Shown here: one piece after another, positions 43,087 through 51,244 of the stretch
Position numbering within the stretch: position 1 is the first letter of the stretch
How the letters are laid out: every line of letters starts with the position of its first letter
Origin: Bryobacterales bacterium
GTDB lineage: Bacteria > Acidobacteriota > Terriglobia > Bryobacterales > Bryobacteraceae
Assembly (NCBI GenBank): GCA_003167255.1
Contig: PMTR01000152.1
Span: 4,773 to 68,772, forward strand
DNA length: 64,000 nt
Direction of reading: 5' to 3'
Program-made: the position numbers and the translations under genes
Notes under the pieces: generated by a model
Told to the model about the DNA's origin: nothing
Databases searched by the model: none
Seen by the model: only the letters and a program-made list of their open reading frames with translations

Positions 43087-43768
43087 CGGCGTCTCCCGGG
43101 TTGGCGCTCAGCATGTAGCCTTCCCCGCGGCGGGTGCGGATCAACCGGCTGGCGCCGCCGCTTTCGAGGCGGGCGCGCAGGCGTTTGATGTAGACGTCGA
43201 TGACGTTGGAGAACGGATCGAAGTTTTCGTCCCAGACGTGCTGCGCGATCTGCTCGCGTCCCACCACGCGATCCTCGTTGAGCACCAGAAATTCCAGGAG
43301 GGCGTATTCCTTGGCAGTGAGGCTGACGGGCTTGCCGGCGCGGGTGACGGCGTGGCTGGCGGTGTTGAGCGCGAGATCGCCGACGCGGCAGACTTGTGCC
43401 CGCAGCACTTTGGCGCGGCGCAGCAGGGCGCGCAGGCGGGCGAGGAGCTCTTTGAAGTCGAAGGGCTTGGCGAGATAGTCGTCGGCGCCGGAATCGAGAC
43501 CCGCGACGCGGTCGTCGACGGCGGCCCGCGCGGTCAGCATGAGAATGGGGGCGGAGAAGCCGGCGCCGCGCAGCTCGCGGCAGACGGCGTGGCCGTCTTT
43601 GATGGGAAGCATAACGTCGAGAATCACGAGGTCGTATTCGTTGACGGTGGCGTGATAAATGGCCTGCTCGCCGTCGCGCGCGATATCGACGGCGTAGGAC
43701 TGTTCGCGCAATCCACGGGCGATGAAGCCGGCTACGCGAGACTCATCTTCCACCAGCAGGATGCGCAC
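43079..43768 (-). CDS. OmpR/CusR-type response regulator, efflux operon
   Basis: Seen: 229 aa when started at the GTG at 43768 (MRILLVEDESRVAGF); the ATG of the track at 43801 adds 11 residues without family match. The receiver holds E7-D8, phospho-acceptor D51 in LVILDVMLP and the Lys in YLAKPFDFKELL. The C-terminal winged helix has SLTAKEYALLEFLVLNEDRV and DVYIKRLRARLESGG. Known: such regulators bind direct repeats near -35 in their own or neighbouring promoters. Context: first gene of the operon, divergent from aqpZ with 97 bp between starts, so the control region probably lies there. Confidence 0.9.
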   Translation of the reverse strand: MRILLVEDESRVAGFIARGLREQSYAVDIARDGEQAIYHATVNEYDLVILDVMLPIKDGHAVCRELRGAGFSAPILMLTARAAVDDRVAGLDSGADDYLAKPFDFKELLARLRALLRRAKVLRAQVCRVGDLALNTASHAVTRAGKPVSLTAKEYALLEFLVLNEDRVVGREQIAQHVWDENFDPFSNVIDVYIKRLRARLESGGASRLIRTRRGEGYMLSANPGDADD

Positions 43769-43865
43769 GTTTCCATTGTGAAGGATCGTGGGTGAACGCA
43801 CAATGAACGCCGGCGGCGGAAACCGAAGGCGTAGAGTATACTGTCAAAATCGAAAGGATGGTGTT

Positions 43866-44570
43866 ATGCCTTTAGGCAAGAGAGCGGCGGCGGAATTCAT
43901 CGGTACGTTTTGGCTGGTTTTCGGGGGATGCGGCAGCGCGGTAATCTCAGCCGCATTTCCCAACGTTGGCATCGGGCTGCTGGGTGTGGCGCTGGCATTC
44001 GGATTGACCGTGCTCACCATGGCATTCGCCATCGGGCATATTTCCGGATGCCATTTGAATCCGGCAGTGTCGGTAGGGTTGGTGGTGGGGAAGCGGTTCC
44101 CAGCTTCGGACCTCCTGGCCTATGTGGTAGCACAAGTGGCGGGAGGAATCGCCGGCGCGGGTGTGCTGTATGTGATTGCCAGCGGCAGGGCGGGATTCGA
44201 TCTGGCGGGCGGATTCGCCTCGAACGGCTATGCCGCGCATTCACCGGGCGGCTACTCCCTGGTGGCATGCCTGGTTGCCGAAGTGGTGCTCACGTTTATG
44301 TTCCTCATGATTATTCAGGGCGCCACCGACCGGCGAGCGCCGCAGGGATTTGCGCCCATCGCCATCGGACTTGGTTTGACGCTGATTCACCTGATCGGGA
44401 TTCCGGTAACGAATCTATCGGTGAACCCCGCGCGGAGCACGGGCCCGGCGCTGTTCGTAGGTGGCTGGGCGGTGGAGCAACTCTGGCTGTTTTGGCTGGC
44501 CCCGATTGTGGGAGCGGCGATTGCGGGGCTGGTTTACCCGCTGGTAGCCGGGGAACAGCAATCGAATTAG
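43866..44570 (+). CDS. aqpZ: Aquaporin Z
   Basis: Seen: 234 aa from the ATG at 43866, with AAAGGATGG about 7 bases upstream; the track start at 43788 is unlikely. Two NPA boxes ([10 protein letters not shown] and [10 protein letters not shown]) and six hydrophobic segments are present. The pattern [19 protein letters not shown] carries the His, Thr and Arg of the AqpZ-type water filter. Known: AqpZ is a tetrameric inner-membrane water channel. Context: divergent from the response regulator of the efflux operon. It is followed by a palindromic element that could stop transcription. Confidence 0.92.
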   Translation: MPLGKRAAAEFIGTFWLVFGGCGSAVISAAFPNVGIGLLGVALAFGLTVLTMAFAIGHISGCHLNPAVSVGLVVGKRFPASDLLAYVVAQVAGGIAGAGVLYVIASGRAGFDLAGGFASNGYAAHSPGGYSLVACLVAEVVLTFMFLMIIQGATDRRAPQGFAPIAIGLGLTLIHLIGIPVTNLSVNPARSTGPALFVGGWAVEQLWLFWLAPIVGAAIAGLVYPLVAGEQQSN

Positions 44571-44574
44571 AAAC

Positions 44575-44712
44575 GTGGCGCACGCACTCGTGCGACGCAC
44601 TCGTGCGTGCAGCGTCGGCACTCATGCCGACGCCCAGTCCCGACAGGCTATACGTACTCCACCAGGGTGTCGAGAAAAGTCTCGACACGGCACGCACGAG
44701 TGCGTGCGCCAC
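44575..44712. repeat. Nested palindromic element with perfect 20 bp inverted ends
   Basis: Outer arms 44575-44594 and 44693-44712 are exact inverted copies (GTGGCGCACGCACTCGTGCG). Inside are a palindrome GCGTCGGCACTCATGCCGACGC (near 44611-44632) and a hairpin GTGTCGAGAAAAGTCTCGACAC (near 44668-44690). The element follows the aqpZ stop by 4 bp and lies 28 bp before the end of the NIPSNAP gene on the other strand. It may serve as a two-sided terminator. No sequence relation to the other repeat families was noticed. Confidence 0.75.
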
Positions 44713-44740
44713 TTCATCGGCCATTTGTGAGGAATGCGGC

Positions 44741-45523
44741 CTAGCGGATTGGCGAATAGGCCGTGGCCCGATAGAGCGTTATCCGCCGGATGCTTGGGAT
44801 TTGGCCGTAGCGCTCCAGTGACTGCTGCCGCAGCTTGATCCAGTCCGGGTCGGCGGCGAAGGCCGCATTGAATTTCTCCCGGGCCGCCATATCTTCAAAA
44901 GCGATCATCCAGGTGAGGTTGGGATTGTCCGAGCCGATCGCAGTGGCCCCGAACAGGATGGGCTGCGCTCCCGCTTTGGCGAGGATCTTGACTTCGGCTT
45001 CCGCGAATCGTTCCTTAAGCCCCCTCAGTTCTTTCAGCGTCCTCGTCTGGTAGACGCGCATTTCGAAAATCCGCGGCGTTTTCGGTTGCGGATCGAGCGG
45101 CGCGATCTCAGGAGAGAAATCGGCGGCTTCCAGTAATTCGGTAGTCATGCTGGCGAAAGGCGCTTCCGGGCCGGCCTGCCAGGTGTCGGTTGCCGCTTCG
45201 AACGCTTTGTCCGCATTCAACCTGGCCCGCACGCCCCACATCTCGTCAACCGACTGATACCCGCTAACGACGGTAACCAGCGGCAGGTGCGGAGCGAGTT
45301 GCGCGTCCAGTGCCAGTGTGGGCCCTGAATGGACTTTGGCCAGCGCAGGTAGATATGTCTTACTCAGATAGTCGGCCAGACGGGCGGCCTGAGATCCGAG
45401 CTGGAGATAGTAATGTTGCAGCACGTAGCAGCCGGTTTTCTTGGCGGCTGCGCTCTGGGCGAATGCCACACTCGCCAGCGCGGGAGTTGCTGCGACGATT
45501 CCGAAAAAAGAACGCCGATCCAT
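44741..45523 (-). CDS. Tat-exported NIPSNAP family protein
   Basis: Seen: 260 aa from the ATG at 45523 (GAGGT five bases upstream), with a twin-arginine-type signal MDRRSFFGIVAATPALASVA. Two NIPSNAP-like halves follow: GCYVLQHYYLQLGSQAARLA..., and IFEMRVYQTRTLKELRGLKE..., ending LTWMIAFEDMAAREKFNAAF. Known: NIPSNAP belongs to the dimeric alpha/beta barrel superfamily; bacterial function is unclear. The track start at 45571 adds 16 residues before the signal and is less likely. Context: convergent with aqpZ, and divergent from a GH10 gene. Confidence 0.82.
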   Translation of the reverse strand: MDRRSFFGIVAATPALASVAFAQSAAAKKTGCYVLQHYYLQLGSQAARLADYLSKTYLPALAKVHSGPTLALDAQLAPHLPLVTVVSGYQSVDEMWGVRARLNADKAFEAATDTWQAGPEAPFASMTTELLEAADFSPEIAPLDPQPKTPRIFEMRVYQTRTLKELRGLKERFAEAEVKILAKAGAQPILFGATAIGSDNPNLTWMIAFEDMAAREKFNAAFAADPDWIKLRQQSLERYGQIPSIRRITLYRATAYSPIR

Positions 45524-45726
45524 GGTTACCTCACGAGGTGCCGAAGAGTATGGAAGCTTTACGCGCCCCACTATATCATAGATAAGAGATATCTAACTCT
45601 TATTGCGCCTCTCTGAAATACGCCGTTGTCACTCTGACGAACGAAACTATAATCAGAAGGGGTACAGATCGCCGTATATAGGCCCGGTCCAGACAAGCAG
45701 AATCAATTAGACGGTCTCCTGAACTT

Positions 45727-47565
45727 ATGAGGCACTCAACAGAAAAACGAAACCGAGGACGGACGCTGGCCGCCTGGATGGCGGTTGTGCTGGCGGGGAC
45801 GGCTCCTTTGGCCGGGCAGACCACGCTCCGGCAGGCGGCGGCAGTACGGGCCATTCCGATCGGCGCCGCCGCATCGGCGGACGAGTACGGCTCGTCCGAT
45901 CTGCTGAAGAATCCGGCCTACGCTAATTTGCTCTCCAGCCAGTACAGCATGCTGGAGCCCGGAAACGCCATGAAGTGGGATGTGACGCAGCCCACGCAGA
46001 CCACTTTTAACTTCCAGCCAGGCGATGAACTGGTGGCATTCGCGCAGGCCAACGGGATGCGCGTGCGGGGCCACAATCTTTGCTGGCACACGCAATTCCC
46101 GTCGTGGCTGGCGCCGTATGCGGCGAGGGCCACGCCGGCGCAGATGGCAACCTTGCTCGAAAACCACATCACCGCCGAGGTGAGTCATTTCAAAGGGCAG
46201 GTATTCGCGTGGGACGTGGTGAACGAAGCCTTCAACGATCCGAGCGGATCGGCGGTGCCCGGCCTGCGGGATTCCATTTGGTATGACCAGCCCGGTATCG
46301 GGCAGAGCGGCACCGGGTATATCGAACAGGCGTTCCGCTGGGCGCACGCAGCCGACCCCAACGCGCTGCTGTTTTATAACGACTACAGCATCGAGGGGCC
46401 GGGCGCCAAGTTTACCGCCGTTTACAACATGGTTCAGGATTTTGTGCAGCGCGGCGTGCCCATCCACGGCGTGGGCTTCGAGATGCATCTGATGACCAAC
46501 GGCTATCCGAGCGCCGCCGGGCTGGCGCAGAACATGCAACAACTGGCGGCGCTTGGCCTGCAGGTGCACATCACTGAAATGGACGTCCGGCTGCCGGTGG
46601 ATTCGAACGGGAACGCTTCGGCGGCGAATCTGCAGGCCCAGGCGCAGGTGTACCAGACCATCATGACGGTGTGCCTGCAGCAGCCCAACTGCACGGCGTT
46701 TCAAGTTTGGGGCGTCTCCTACGCGGATTCGTGGATTCCCGGTTTCTTCCCGGGGTATGGCGCGGCGCTGCCGTTCGATAAGAACGATCAGCCCACGGCG
46801 GCGTTCAACGCGCTGGTGACCGCCATGCAGACGACGGCGCCGATGCTGAATGCGAATTACGTGGTGAACGCGGCGGGCTATCAAGGCGGGGCGGTAGCGC
46901 CGGGAGAAATCGTGACGATCTACGGCGCCAATTACGGCCCGGCCAACCTGGTGGACTACCAGTTGGACGCAAGCGGCAAGTTCTCGACGAGCCTGGCAGG
47001 CGTCGAGGTGCTGTTTGACGGTGTGCCGGCGCCGCTGGTGTACGCGCTGGCCGGGCAGGTGAGCGCGATTGTGCCATTTGGGGTGGCGGGCAAGCAGCAG
47101 ACGGCGGTCCAGTATCAATACAATCCCGGCAACGGAGCGGTGGCCTCGAACACAGCGACGATGCCGGTGACCGCCGCCGCGCCGGCGATTTTCGCCTTCG
47201 ATGCGACCGGCAGCGGGCCGGGCGCCATTCTGAACGTGGATTACAAGGTCAACGGCGCTTCCAATCCGGTGGCGGCGGGCGGGGTGATTCAGGTATTCGG
47301 CACCGGCGGCGGCGCGATTGTGGGGGGCGCGACGGATGGCGCGCTGGCGCCCGGCGCGGCGGCTCTGGCGACGCAACCGGTCACGGCGACGATTGGGGGA
47401 GTGGCGGCGTTTGTTGGATATGCAGGGGCGGCTCCGGGCCTGGTAAATGGCGCGATGCAGGTGAATCTGACGATTCCGCCGGGCCTGGCGCCGGGCCCGC
47501 AACCGGTAGTGATCACGGTGGGAACGGCGGCGAGCCAGAAGGGCATCACGGTGGCGGTGAAGTAG
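45727..47565 (+). CDS. Secreted GH10 endo-1,4-beta-xylanase with TIGR03437 C-terminal domain
   Basis: Seen: 612 aa. Signal peptide (WMAVVLAGTAPLAGQ), then the GH10 barrel from about 40 to 380: HNLCWHTQFPSWLAPY, the acid/base E167 in WDVVNEAFND, and the nucleophile E284 in HITEMDVRL. From about 385 onward (NAAGYQGGAVAPGEIVTIYG) the TIGR03437 domain is complete, including LVYALAGQVSAIVPFGVAGK. Known: GH10 enzymes cleave beta-1,4-xylan with retention. Inferred: the tail may aid secretion or surface attachment, as it recurs on unrelated exported enzymes in this group. Confidence 0.9.
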   Translation: MRHSTEKRNRGRTLAAWMAVVLAGTAPLAGQTTLRQAAAVRAIPIGAAASADEYGSSDLLKNPAYANLLSSQYSMLEPGNAMKWDVTQPTQTTFNFQPGDELVAFAQANGMRVRGHNLCWHTQFPSWLAPYAARATPAQMATLLENHITAEVSHFKGQVFAWDVVNEAFNDPSGSAVPGLRDSIWYDQPGIGQSGTGYIEQAFRWAHAADPNALLFYNDYSIEGPGAKFTAVYNMVQDFVQRGVPIHGVGFEMHLMTNGYPSAAGLAQNMQQLAALGLQVHITEMDVRLPVDSNGNASAANLQAQAQVYQTIMTVCLQQPNCTAFQVWGVSYADSWIPGFFPGYGAALPFDKNDQPTAAFNALVTAMQTTAPMLNANYVVNAAGYQGGAVAPGEIVTIYGANYGPANLVDYQLDASGKFSTSLAGVEVLFDGVPAPLVYALAGQVSAIVPFGVAGKQQTAVQYQYNPGNGAVASNTATMPVTAAAPAIFAFDATGSGPGAILNVDYKVNGASNPVAAGGVIQVFGTGGGAIVGGATDGALAPGAAALATQPVTATIGGVAAFVGYAGAAPGLVNGAMQVNLTIPPGLAPGPQPVVITVGTAASQKGITVAVK

Positions 47566-47673
47566 GGGCGGAGGGGGCGCGGACCTCGGCGGAGGTGCGG
47601 GCGGGCGCGCAGGTCAGGCTGTCCCACGGCTGATTTTTGCGAACTACAGCGGCGCTGCGACGTAGTATGCATC

Positions 47674-50136
47674 ATGAGAGCACTCAAGCATGTGGTGCGG
47701 CGGCTGCGGCGGGCGCCGGGGTTCACGGCGATTGCGCTGGTCACATTGGCGCTCGGAATCGGCGCCAATACCGCCATCTTCAGCGTGCTCAATGGGGTGC
47801 TGATCAAGCCGCTGCCGTATCCGCGGAGCCAGCAGTTGGTGGGGGTTTGGCATGTGGCGCCGGGGGTCGCCGGGATCTCGGGGAACCTCAACTGCTCGCC
47901 TCCCATGTACTTCACGTACCGGGAGGAAAGCCGAACCTTGCAAGATTTCGGGTTGTGGTCGCACGACGACGACAGCATCACCGGGATGGGTGAGCCCGAA
48001 CAGGTCCAAGCCTTGGATGTCACCTACGGCATCCTGCAAGCCCTGAACGTGCAACCCGCGGCGGGGCGCTGGTTCACCCAGGCCGACGATACTCCGGGCA
48101 CGCCCGAAACTGTGATTCTGATGTACGGCTATTGGCAGCGGCGCTTCGGCGGAAACGCATTGGCGGTGGGGCGCACCCTCACGGTGGATTCGCGGCCGCG
48201 CACGGTGATCGGCGTGATGCCACGGGATTTCCGGTTTCTGAATGCCAAGGCGGATGTGATTCTGCCGCTGCGGTTCGATCGCAATAAGATGGTCCTCGGG
48301 AATTTCAGCTACCAGGGCATCGCGCGGCTCAAGGCCGGCGTCACTTTGCAGCAGGCGAACGCAGATGTGGCGCGGATGCTGGGGATCTGGCTAAAGGCGT
48401 GGCCGCCGCCGCCCGGATTCAGCCGCATGCTGTTTGAAAATGCGCGGCTCGGTCCCAAGGTGCAGCCGCTGAAGCAGGAAGTGGTGGGCGATATCGGCGG
48501 CACGCTGTGGGTTCTGATGGGCACCATCGGACTGGTGCTGTTGATCGCCTGCGCGAATGTGGCGAATCTGCTGCTGGTGCGCGCCGAAGGCCGGCAGCAG
48601 GAACTGGCGATCCGGGCGGCGCTGGGCGCGGGCTGGGGAAGAATCGCGAAGGAATTGCTGCTGGAGAGCGTGACGCTGGGCGTGTTGGGCGGCGGGCTGG
48701 GCCTGGGGCTGGCATATGCGGCGTTGCGCGGGCTGGTAGCCATGGGGCCGGCAACGCTGCCGCGGCTAAACGAAATCGGCATCGATCCGTTGGTGCTGGC
48801 GTTTACGCTGGCGGTTTCTCTGCTGGCGGGCGTGTTGTTCGGTCTGCTCCCGGTGCTGAAGTACGCCGGACCGCATCTGGCTGGAACCCTGCGGGGCGGT
48901 GGACGCACCATGAGCCACGGCCGGGAACGGCACCGCGCGCGCGACACGCTGGTGGTGTTGCAAGTGGCATTGGCGCTGGTACTGCTGGTGGGCTCCGGCC
49001 TGATGATTCGCACGTTCCAGGCGTTGCGGAACTTCCGGCCCGGGTTTACGCGGCCCGAGGAAGTCCAGATGCTTCGCATTTCCATTCCCCAAGGCGAGGT
49101 GAAGGAACCGGAGCGCGTAATGCGCATGGAGAACGAGATGATCGACCGGCTGGCGGCCATCGCGGGTGTCACCTCGGTTGCGTTTGCCAACGCCGCGCCA
49201 ATGGAAGGGCGCAACCCCGATGATGTGCTCTACGCGGAAGACAAGAACTATGGTGTGGGGCAGATCCCGCCGCTGCGGGAATACCGGTTTACCGCGCCGG
49301 GATTCTTCCAGACCACCGGCACGCCGCTGATGGCGGGGCGCGATTTCACCTGGACCGACCTGTACGAGAAGCGGCACGTGGCGATGGTTTCCGAAAACAT
49401 GGCGCGGGAACTGTGGGGCGCGCCCGGTGCGGCGCTGGGCAAGCGGATCCGGGAGGGCGCCACGGATCCGTGGCGCGAGATTGTGGGCGTGGTGGGCGAC
49501 GTGTACGATGATGGCGCGCAGCAGAAGGCGCCGACATTTTCTTACTGGCCGGCCCTGATGGACATGTTCTGGGGCAACCCGGTGCAGGTGCGTCGCGACG
49601 GTGTGTTCCTGATCCGCACCAGGCGGGCGGCGACGGAGAGTTTCCTGACGGAGGCGCGGCAAGCCATCTGGCGGGTGGACGCGAACTTGCCGATATTCCA
49701 GGTGCGGACACTCAAGGATGTCTACGACAAGTCGATGGCGCGGACTTCCTTTGCGCTGGTGATGCTGGCGATCGCCGGCGCGATGGCGTTGCTGCTGGGG
49801 GTGGTGGGGATTTATGGCGTGATCGCCTACGCGGTCTCGCAGCGGAGGCGCGAGATCGGCATCCGCATCGCGCTGGGCGCGCCGGCGGCGGGACTGCAGC
49901 GCATGTTTGTGCGGCACGGGCTGCTGCTGGCGATAATCGGCGCGGCGCTCGGGCTGGCCGCGGCGGCGGGGTTGACGCGGCTGGTGGAATCGCTGCTGTT
50001 CGGGGTGAAAGCGCTCGATCCGGCGACCTACGCGGCGGTTGCGGTGCTCCTGATCGGAGCCGCGGCGCTGGCCAGCTACCTTCCGGCGCGGCGCGCTACG
50101 GCGGTGGATCCGATGGAGGCGCTACGGATCGAGTAG
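47674..50136 (+). CDS. ADOP-type FtsX/MacB permease (acidobacterial duplicated orphan permease)
   Basis: Seen: 820 aa. It starts MRALKHVVRRLRRAPGFTAI with a first TM segment (ALVTLALGIGANTAIFSVLN), a large MacB_PCD-type periplasmic domain, three TM helices (WVLMGTIGLVLLIACANVAN..., LAFTLAVSLLAGVLFGLLPV) and a second MacB_PCD plus FtsX bundle ending DPMEALRIE. No ATPase gene lies nearby. Known: ADOP proteins are numerous in Solibacter and relatives, and lack a cognate ABC ATPase. Function is unknown; mechanotransmission or export is proposed by analogy. The ORF track shadow on the minus strand (383 aa) has no family match. Confidence 0.88.
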   Translation: MRALKHVVRRLRRAPGFTAIALVTLALGIGANTAIFSVLNGVLIKPLPYPRSQQLVGVWHVAPGVAGISGNLNCSPPMYFTYREESRTLQDFGLWSHDDDSITGMGEPEQVQALDVTYGILQALNVQPAAGRWFTQADDTPGTPETVILMYGYWQRRFGGNALAVGRTLTVDSRPRTVIGVMPRDFRFLNAKADVILPLRFDRNKMVLGNFSYQGIARLKAGVTLQQANADVARMLGIWLKAWPPPPGFSRMLFENARLGPKVQPLKQEVVGDIGGTLWVLMGTIGLVLLIACANVANLLLVRAEGRQQELAIRAALGAGWGRIAKELLLESVTLGVLGGGLGLGLAYAALRGLVAMGPATLPRLNEIGIDPLVLAFTLAVSLLAGVLFGLLPVLKYAGPHLAGTLRGGGRTMSHGRERHRARDTLVVLQVALALVLLVGSGLMIRTFQALRNFRPGFTRPEEVQMLRISIPQGEVKEPERVMRMENEMIDRLAAIAGVTSVAFANAAPMEGRNPDDVLYAEDKNYGVGQIPPLREYRFTAPGFFQTTGTPLMAGRDFTWTDLYEKRHVAMVSENMARELWGAPGAALGKRIREGATDPWREIVGVVGDVYDDGAQQKAPTFSYWPALMDMFWGNPVQVRRDGVFLIRTRRAATESFLTEARQAIWRVDANLPIFQVRTLKDVYDKSMARTSFALVMLAIAGAMALLLGVVGIYGVIAYAVSQRRREIGIRIALGAPAAGLQRMFVRHGLLLAIIGAALGLAAAAGLTRLVESLLFGVKALDPATYAAVAVLLIGAAALASYLPARRATAVDPMEALRIE

Positions 50137-50178
50137 GGGGGACGGGGAGTGGGCGGTCCGAAATGCGGAGACTCCGGA

Positions 50179-50197
50179 TGCACTACAATGTAGTGCA
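50179..50197. promoter_or_regulatory. Palindromic operator candidate over the antitoxin start codon
   Basis: TGCACTACA-A-TGTAGTGCA is a palindrome with one central base. Its last A is the first base of the ATG at 50197. Known: ribbon-helix-helix antitoxins often bind such palindromes to repress their own operon. Inferred: autoregulatory site of the adjacent antitoxin-PIN pair. Confidence 0.6.
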
Positions 50198-50478
50198 TGG
50201 CGAGTGAAGTGTATAGCTGGCGCGTCTCGACCGAACTCAAGTCGGACTTGGAACGGGAAGCGCGTTTGCGCAAGACGTCGGTCTCGGCGGTGCTGACTCT
50301 GGCGGTTCGGGAGTGGCTGAAGAAAAGCGCCATGAGCGTTGAGGAAGATGCGCAGCAGCAGGCACTGCACGAAGCGGCATCGAAATGCCTGGGGGCCATC
50401 GCTGGCCGCGACCCGCACCGTGCGGAGAATGCGAGCCGACTAGTCCGGGAGCGATTGCGACGGCGCCATGCGCGGTAA
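50197..50478 (+). CDS. Ribbon-helix-helix-like antitoxin of PIN pair
   Basis: Seen: 93 aa. The start SEVYSWRVSTELKSDLEREA followed by TSVSAVLTLAVREWLKK fits the beta-strand, helix, helix DNA-binding fold of RHH antitoxins. A basic C-terminus (RLVRERLRRRHAR) and a central acidic helix complete it. Context: overlaps the PIN toxin gene by 11 bp, and a palindrome sits exactly on the start codon. Inferred: it binds the toxin and represses its own promoter. Family name not certain. Confidence 0.78.
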   Translation: MASEVYSWRVSTELKSDLEREARLRKTSVSAVLTLAVREWLKKSAMSVEEDAQQQALHEAASKCLGAIAGRDPHRAENASRLVRERLRRRHAR

Positions 50479-50893
50479 CGCCCTCATCGATACGGGCGCA
50501 ATTCTCGCTCTGTTGGACAGAAGGGACAGGTGGCACGCGCTCTGCGCCGACGCGTTCCGCCAACTCCGTCTTCCGTTGGTGACGTCCGAGGCGGTGCTGA
50601 CAGAGTTGTTTCACCTGGTCGGCGATAGCCGCGTGGAGATGGAGGCGGCCTGGACGTTCGTCCGCACCGGTGCGATTGTGATGGCCCCGATCGACGATTT
50701 GGAACTACGGTCTGTGCATACCTTGATGTCGCGCTATTGGGATCGCCCGATGGATTTCGCCGATGCCACGCTGGTTTACCTGGCGAAGCGGGAATCTCTG
50801 CCGACAATTCTTACCGTGGACCACGCGGATTTCGAAACCTACCGGATTGAGGGCAGGCGGCGGTTCCGGATACTGCCGGCCAAGCGGCCATAG
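50468..50893 (+). CDS. vapC: PIN domain ribonuclease, VapC-like toxin
   Basis: Seen: 141 aa with the four PIN acidic residues: NALIDTGAILALLD, VLTELFHLVG, DFADATLVYLA and TVDHADFETYR. The start ATG lies 11 bp inside the antitoxin gene. Known: these toxins are Mg-dependent RNases neutralised by their antitoxin. It is clearly a different subfamily from the 153 aa PIN protein at 9357. Its 3' side is followed by CCATT-type repeats also seen near the other toxin loci. Confidence 0.85.
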   Translation: MRGNALIDTGAILALLDRRDRWHALCADAFRQLRLPLVTSEAVLTELFHLVGDSRVEMEAAWTFVRTGAIVMAPIDDLELRSVHTLMSRYWDRPMDFADATLVYLAKRESLPTILTVDHADFETYRIEGRRRFRILPAKRP

Positions 50894-50930
50894 GGCGGGA
50901 TCGCTAAATGAAACGAGTGCGGGGGTGACG

Positions 50931-51085
50931 GCGAAAATGCGTCTGTCCCCATTCGCTTGTCCCCATTCGCTCCATTCGCTCCATTCGCTCCCATTCGCTC
51001 GTAGGGCAGCGCCTCTCAAAGTGACGAGTAAGACGGCCGGTGGCGAAAATGTGTCCGTCCCCATTCCGTCCGTCCCCATTCCGTC
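50931..51085. repeat. CCATTCGCT tandem array with two GCGAAAATG(C/T)GTC repeat starts
   Basis: At 50931 GCGAAAATGCGTCTGTCCCC is followed by several CCCATTCGCT or CCATTCGCT units to about 50999. At 51042 the similar GCGAAAATGTGTCCGTCCCC is followed by two CCCCATTCCGTCC units. The first copy closely resembles 8784-8826. No gene overlaps. The rest of the gap to 51244 includes palindrome-rich DNA (GGGTTGGTAACCCGCC, CCGGTTGCCAACCGG). Confidence 0.7.
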
Positions 51086-51244
51086 CCGCGCGGGGCGGGT
51101 TGGTAACCCGCCTGCCGGCGTCTGCCAATGGCCGCCCAGCGCCGGTTGCCAACCGGCCCGCAGGATATCATCCTGCCCCACCACGGAGCGAGCGGGGACA
51201 GACTGGGACCTGTTTAGTAGTTACGCGGTTGCTCGACCAAGGCG

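Noticed and set aside
45736-47502. 588 aa minus-strand ORF opposite the GH10 gene
   Set aside because: Arg/His-rich shadow of the xylanase gene.
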